Assembly (NCBI GenBank): GCA_029260025.1
Contig: JAJDDZ010000209.1
Coordinates: forward strand, 1 to 34,685
Source: Phycisphaerae bacterium
GTDB lineage: Bacteria; Planctomycetota; Phycisphaerae; UBA1845
DNA: 34,685 bases
Direction: 5' to 3'
Positions 31,633 to 34,685 of the stretch are shown in pieces (position 1 is the first letter of the stretch; every line of letters begins with the position of its first letter). A program made the translations under genes and the position numbers. The notes under the pieces were generated by a model. That model saw only the letters and a list, made by a program, of their open reading frames with translations. It was not told where the DNA came from and made no database searches.

Positions 31633-32297
31633 AGAACCCACTCCGTTTCCTTACCACACTCCGAACACCGCCCCGACTCATTCCCCGTAAGATCATACCC
31701 GCATTTCGCACAAAGCCGGTTTCGCCCCCTCCGCGAACGCTTGAACGGCCCCAAGATCAAAGGAATCGCACGGGATCCTACTGCGATTAGCAACAGGGCA
31801 GCTCCGAATGCAACGATGGGCATTCTCACGGTATGTTGTACTGGCGTGGTTTGCGGGACCCACTTAATAAAGCCTTGTTCAACATCGGAATCTCGAACCC
31901 TCGATCCGTAATGACAGCCTTTTGAATTGGGATTGCGATTACGACTACCCTCGCGGTTGCGCTGCAATCCAGCCAGAGTCCACTTCCAACCACCTTCATA
32001 GTTAGCGCACCGAACACGCCATAGAAAGCCAAACGAGTCTACGCGAACGCCAGTATCGCGACGAACACCAGTCGCGACGTATCCATATTCAATTTCGATA
32101 CTGCCGGTTTCGACCACAAGGGAAAGATCACATGGAGGAGAACTAAGCAGGTCAAGGCGGCAGGGAAGAATCCAGCCAATAATCCAAAGACAAACAGTAA
32201 CGCCGATCAACACAAGCCAGAGGGTCGGTAATATTCTCGATGCTACGCGACCCGCCCGCTTCGCAAACCGCCGTAACCGATGACGCTTCCTAGTCAT
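31629..32297 (-). CDS. Membrane protein with C-terminal zinc ribbon (CAKCGYDLTGNESGRCSECG)
   Basis: A 222-residue protein: basic N-terminus, helix at about 24-45 (LPTLWLVLIGVTVCLWIIGWIL), an extracytoplasmic loop of about 115 residues, a second helix at about 158-180, then RSRRGRNR and the ribbon near 194-213. The start ATG overlaps the upstream stop by four bases (ATGA). The 3' end of the gene (31651-31701) is almost identical in DNA to that of the upstream gene, although the rest of the proteins differ, so the ribbon module has been duplicated or gene-converted. Confidence 0.8.
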   Translation of the reverse strand: MTRKRHRLRRFAKRAGRVASRILPTLWLVLIGVTVCLWIIGWILPCRLDLLSSPPCDLSLVVETGSIEIEYGYVATGVRRDTGVRVDSFGFLWRVRCANYEGGWKWTLAGLQRNREGSRNRNPNSKGCHYGSRVRDSDVEQGFIKWVPQTTPVQHTVRMPIVAFGAALLLIAVGSRAIPLILGPFKRSRRGRNRLCAKCGYDLTGNESGRCSECGKETEWVL

Positions 32298-32875
32298 ATT
32301 GATTTACCACACTCCGAACACCGCCCCGATTCATTCCCCGTAAGATCATACCCACAACATTGGCAAAATCCCGGCGGATACCCCCGATCCTGCAGCCAAA
32401 CGACAAGCGTCGGTATCGCGAAAACGAAAAGAGGCATCCAGAGGGGGATCAGCGTTAGCCCAATCGTCCCACCGCTATCAGCGACTGGCCAAAACATTCC
32501 CATTCCTGTGGTCAATCTTCCAGTCATTGTAGATTCGGCGATGAAGAGCGTACCGTAAAGTGCATAGATATCTGATGGATTATTCGGGAACCCTCCGCCC
32601 ACCCAGAAGGCAACGAACAGAACGAAGCCAACTCCCATGGAAATCGTTAGCCCAATCCACTTTGAAACGCTGCGCCGAATCGAAAATAAGCGATATATGC
32701 CAAACGTGACAAGGCAAACCGCGAAAACAAAGCCAGGTTTCCTGACGCTCGCGAAGTAGCCATAAAACAAGTAGACGGCACAAATCAATCCTGACAGAAT
32801 CGCAGCCGTTCCGCTAATAACCCGACCAACCACTGAAATCGCACTCAAGCTTGTTGATTCGCGTCTTCGCCACAT
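32294..32875 (-). CDS. Four-TM membrane protein with C-terminal zinc ribbon
   Basis: A 193-residue protein with about four hydrophobic segments (about 16-36, 43-60, 70-92 and 140-160), followed by the ribbon CQCCGYDLTGNESGRCSECGK at the very end. It is the first intact gene of the overlapping cluster that runs down to 29370. The region around its start codon also carries the decayed ribbon remnant in another frame, which suggests that it replaced, or was inserted next to, an older family member. GGAG lies upstream of the ATG. Confidence 0.8.
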   Translation of the reverse strand: MWRRRESTSLSAISVVGRVISGTAAILSGLICAVYLFYGYFASVRKPGFVFAVCLVTFGIYRLFSIRRSVSKWIGLTISMGVGFVLFVAFWVGGGFPNNPSDIYALYGTLFIAESTMTGRLTTGMGMFWPVADSGGTIGLTLIPLWMPLFVFAIPTLVVWLQDRGYPPGFCQCCGYDLTGNESGRCSECGKSI

Positions 32876-32934
32876 TCCAAACAGTCTCCGAACTCATCCC
32901 CCATCCAATTATACCCATGCTGACAGCGCGAGGC
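32845..32934 (-). pseudogene. Decayed zinc-ribbon C-terminus (remnant of a fourth family member)
   Basis: In one frame of the minus strand the sequence reads CQHGYNWMGDEFGDCLECGED and ends at a TGA (32845-32847); a stop lies just upstream (32935-32937). It aligns with the family ribbon GYDLTGNESGRCSECG (GY, G, E, G, C, EC, G kept), but one cysteine of the first knuckle is lost and the other displaced. The DNA also aligns with the ribbon-coding 3' ends at 31651 and 32304. Only the tail of the gene remains. Confidence 0.65.
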
Positions 32935-32942
32935 TCACGAAA

Positions 32943-32965
32943 CGGCGAACGACCATCGTTCGCCG
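32943..32965. repeat. Perfect 10-bp inverted repeat upstream of kdsB
   Basis: CGGCGAACGA (32943-32952), loop CCA, TCGTTCGCCG (32956-32965). It lies between the minus-strand cluster and the kdsB promoter. It could be an operator for divergent control, or a hairpin closing a lost transcript on the minus side (TTTCG follows on that strand). Confidence 0.6.
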
Positions 32966-32990
32966 CAGTTTCGACGTTTGAATCAGAATC

Positions 32991-33019
32991 TTGACGAAAA
33001 CGCAAATCTCGCCTATATT
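32991..33019 (+). promoter_or_regulatory. Promoter of kdsB
   Basis: TTGACG (32991-32996), exactly 17 bases, TATATT (33014-33019). This is the best sigma70-type promoter in the window; predicted leader of about 44 bases. Confidence 0.7.
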
Positions 33020-33069
33020 CGTTCCGTGCAGCACCTATCTGGTCAATATTTTGAGCGAGGCGGTTCGCG

Positions 33070-33858
33070 ATGAACACCGTCGCAGTAATCCCGGCTCGCT
33101 ACGCCTCCACTCGACTCCCTGCAAAACCCCTCGCTTCAAGAACCGGAAAGTTCCTCGTTCAGCACGTTTGCGAACAGGTCCAAAAGTCACGCCTGATCGA
33201 TAGGGCGGTCGTTGCGACGGACGACCAGCGAATCGTCGACGCCGTAACCTCTTTCGGCGGCGAGGCTCGCATGACCGATCCCAATCATCCAACAGGCACA
33301 GACCGCGTCGGTGAGATTGCCGAACTGTTGAAACTTGGTTCCGACGACCTCGTGTTAAATGTTCAGGGCGATGAGCCGGAGATGAGTCCCGAGAGCTTAG
33401 ACGCGTTGGTCCAGCGCATGACCGCCTCATCAGACGGCCCACGCATCGGCACCATCGCAGCCCGCTTTCCAGACGATGGACCCAAAGAGGGTTTCCGATC
33501 GCCCCACGATCCAAATTGCGTCAAGGTGGTACTGGACGAATCCGGCCGGGCGCTTTACTTTTCGCGTAGTCCGATTCCTTACCCGCGCGACGCCTCGGGA
33601 CATATCGAAAAACCGTCGCGATGGTTTCTGCATCTCGGAGTCTATGCGTTTCGCGTCGATGCGTTGCGGAGTCTGACCGGCGGACGCTTAAAGCCAACAG
33701 AATTAGAAAAAACAGAATCGTTAGAGCAATTGCGGTGGTTGGGCGCAGGTCATTCGATAGTCGTCGTAGAGGTGAAGGAACGCTCATCGGGAATCGACAC
33801 CCCGGAGGACTACGCCGCCTTCGTCGCCCGATACGAAAAAGCAGAGCAAAGCGTCTAA
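33070..33858 (+). CDS. kdsB: 3-deoxy-manno-octulosonate cytidylyltransferase
   Basis: A 262-residue cytoplasmic enzyme that activates Kdo with CTP to give CMP-Kdo for LPS inner core synthesis. The sequence shows the family order: VIPARYASTRLPAKPLA (nucleotide-binding loop), VVATDD, MTDPNHPTGTDRVGEIA, NVQGDEPEMSPESLD (metal-binding aspartate), YFSRSPIPYPRD, HLGVYAFR and LEKTESLEQLRWL. Length is normal. It is followed after 63 bases by the CTP synthase gene, a neat pairing because KdsB consumes CTP. Its presence indicates Kdo-containing surface glycolipid. Confidence 0.96.
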   Translation: MNTVAVIPARYASTRLPAKPLASRTGKFLVQHVCEQVQKSRLIDRAVVATDDQRIVDAVTSFGGEARMTDPNHPTGTDRVGEIAELLKLGSDDLVLNVQGDEPEMSPESLDALVQRMTASSDGPRIGTIAARFPDDGPKEGFRSPHDPNCVKVVLDESGRALYFSRSPIPYPRDASGHIEKPSRWFLHLGVYAFRVDALRSLTGGRLKPTELEKTESLEQLRWLGAGHSIVVVEVKERSSGIDTPEDYAAFVARYEKAEQSV

Positions 33859-33921
33859 GCAAAGTCGGTCAAGCAGGTACAAGCAGCAAGAACTAAAACC
33901 GGGAAGCGAGCACAACACTAG

Positions 33922-34685
33922 ATGAGTGAATCAGAGCTATCCAAGATAGGCCACGCGAGCGAAGACACAGAGTTCTTCACCCCTATGCCCGCTGGCTATA
34001 CGCCCGGAAAGACCAAGTACGTCGTCGTATTCGGCACGGTCATGAGCGGTCTGGGCAAGGGCATCTTCTCAAGCTCCCTCGCCAAGGTGCTCAAGGACAA
34101 GGGTCTTACAGTTGCACCCATCAAACTAGAGGGCTACCTCAACCGCGACAGCGGCACGCTCAACCCATTCCGTCACGGCGAAGTCTTCGTCTTAGATGAC
34201 GGCATGGAATGCGACATGGACCTGGGCACCTACGAGCGAATGCTCAACCAGGACGTCTCAAGGCTGAACTTCACGACCAGCGGGCAGATTTTCTCATCGG
34301 TCTTGGAGAAAGAGCGAAAAGGGCGTTACTTGGGTCGCGACGTCCAGATGATCCCGCACGTCACTGGCGAGGTAAAACTAAGACTTCGCGAGTTGGCTGT
34401 TTCTTCTCAGGCGGACGTCGTTTTTGTCGAAATCGGCGGAACTGTCGGCGACGTCGAAAACGCCTATTACATCGAAGCAGTCCGCGAGATGTCATTTGAA
34501 GAAGGCCCCAGCAATTTCTCCTTCGTCGCACTCACGTACATCGTAGCCCCAAGCATCCTCGGCGAGCAAAAATCAAAACCAGCCCAGCTAAACCTCAAGC
34601 TCCTAAACGCCGCCGGCATTCATCCCAACATCATCGCCTGCCGCGCTTCGTCACCCGTTAGCAAGAAAGTCCGCGAGAAAATCGC
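33922..34685 (+). CDS. pyrG: CTP synthase, N-terminal part (cut by window end)
   Basis: 254 codons of the synthetase domain, which makes CTP from UTP, ATP and glutamine-derived ammonia. The glutaminase part lies beyond the window. The P-loop is MSGLGKGIFSSSL; conserved blocks are NPFRHGEVFVLDDG, DMDLGTYERM, KGRYLGRDVQMIPHVTGE and VFVEIGGTVGDVEN. An N-terminal extension of about 30 residues precedes the usual start. The block that reads KLDPYINVDPGTM in E. coli is KLEGYLNRDSGTLN here, so it belongs to a divergent branch. It is probably co-transcribed with kdsB. Confidence 0.93.
   Translation, partial: MSESELSKIGHASEDTEFFTPMPAGYTPGKTKYVVVFGTVMSGLGKGIFSSSLAKVLKDKGLTVAPIKLEGYLNRDSGTLNPFRHGEVFVLDDGMECDMDLGTYERMLNQDVSRLNFTTSGQIFSSVLEKERKGRYLGRDVQMIPHVTGEVKLRLRELAVSSQADVVFVEIGGTVGDVENAYYIEAVREMSFEEGPSNFSFVALTYIVAPSILGEQKSKPAQLNLKLLNAAGIHPNIIACRASSPVSKKVREKI

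Overview
This 34.7 kb window is chromosomal DNA of a Gram-negative bacterium, most likely a member of the Planctomycetota of the Phycisphaerae type. The lineage call rests on three sequence habits: membrane proteins ending in a 'CGYDLTGNESGRCSEC'-type zinc ribbon, a secreted protein with 'DCNGNGIPDSCD'-type calcium-binding repeats, and an IPTVSQWG C-terminal sorting tail. Genes for LPS-type surface material (kdsB, an LpxL-like acyltransferase) fit an outer membrane. No phage, IS element or CRISPR array is visible.

Layout. 1-700: an AhpD-like peroxidase gene interrupted by one in-frame TGA at the second cysteine of its CxxC motif. A SECIS-like hairpin follows at the same spacing, and with the same loop, as recalled for E. 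coli fdhF, so it reads as a selenoprotein. 724-8731 (minus strand): a probable operon for membrane remodelling or signalling. In transcription order it has a small single-TM protein, a TM plus helical-repeat protein, a GGDEF diguanylate cyclase, a four-TM protein, a Ser/Thr kinase with tandem zinc ribbons, a small TM zinc-ribbon protein, and three consecutive proteins that resemble ESCRT-III (Snf7 superfamily). The first of those three carries an N-terminal winged-helix-like region. 8913-11937: a stand-alone receiver protein, a DUF6941-like protein, a cytochrome P460-like lipoprotein and sucC without sucD next to it.

12141-19166 (minus): a secreted repeat protein with an IPTL-CTERM tail, a very large secreted C45-type hydrolase with an N-terminal carbohydrate-binding-like domain, and rho with a Gly/Arg-rich insertion in the RNA-binding Q-loop region. 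19863-28171: a small lipoprotein, an MBL-fold hydrolase, an LpxL-like acyltransferase, tRNA-Ala(CGC), an atypical Nramp-family transporter, an SGNH/MBOAT O-acetylation pair, a C-terminal processing protease and a YkgJ-like CxxCxxCC protein.

28301-32934 (minus): a secreted double-thioredoxin protein, then a tightly overlapping cluster of small membrane proteins. Three end in near-identical zinc ribbons, and a decayed fourth copy sits at the upstream edge. 33070-34685 (plus): kdsB behind a good promoter, then the 5' part of a divergent CTP synthase cut by the window end.

The two observations most worth follow-up are the selenoprotein and the kinase/zinc-ribbon/triple ESCRT-III-like operon. Function assignments rest on motif recognition by eye; no database search was possible.
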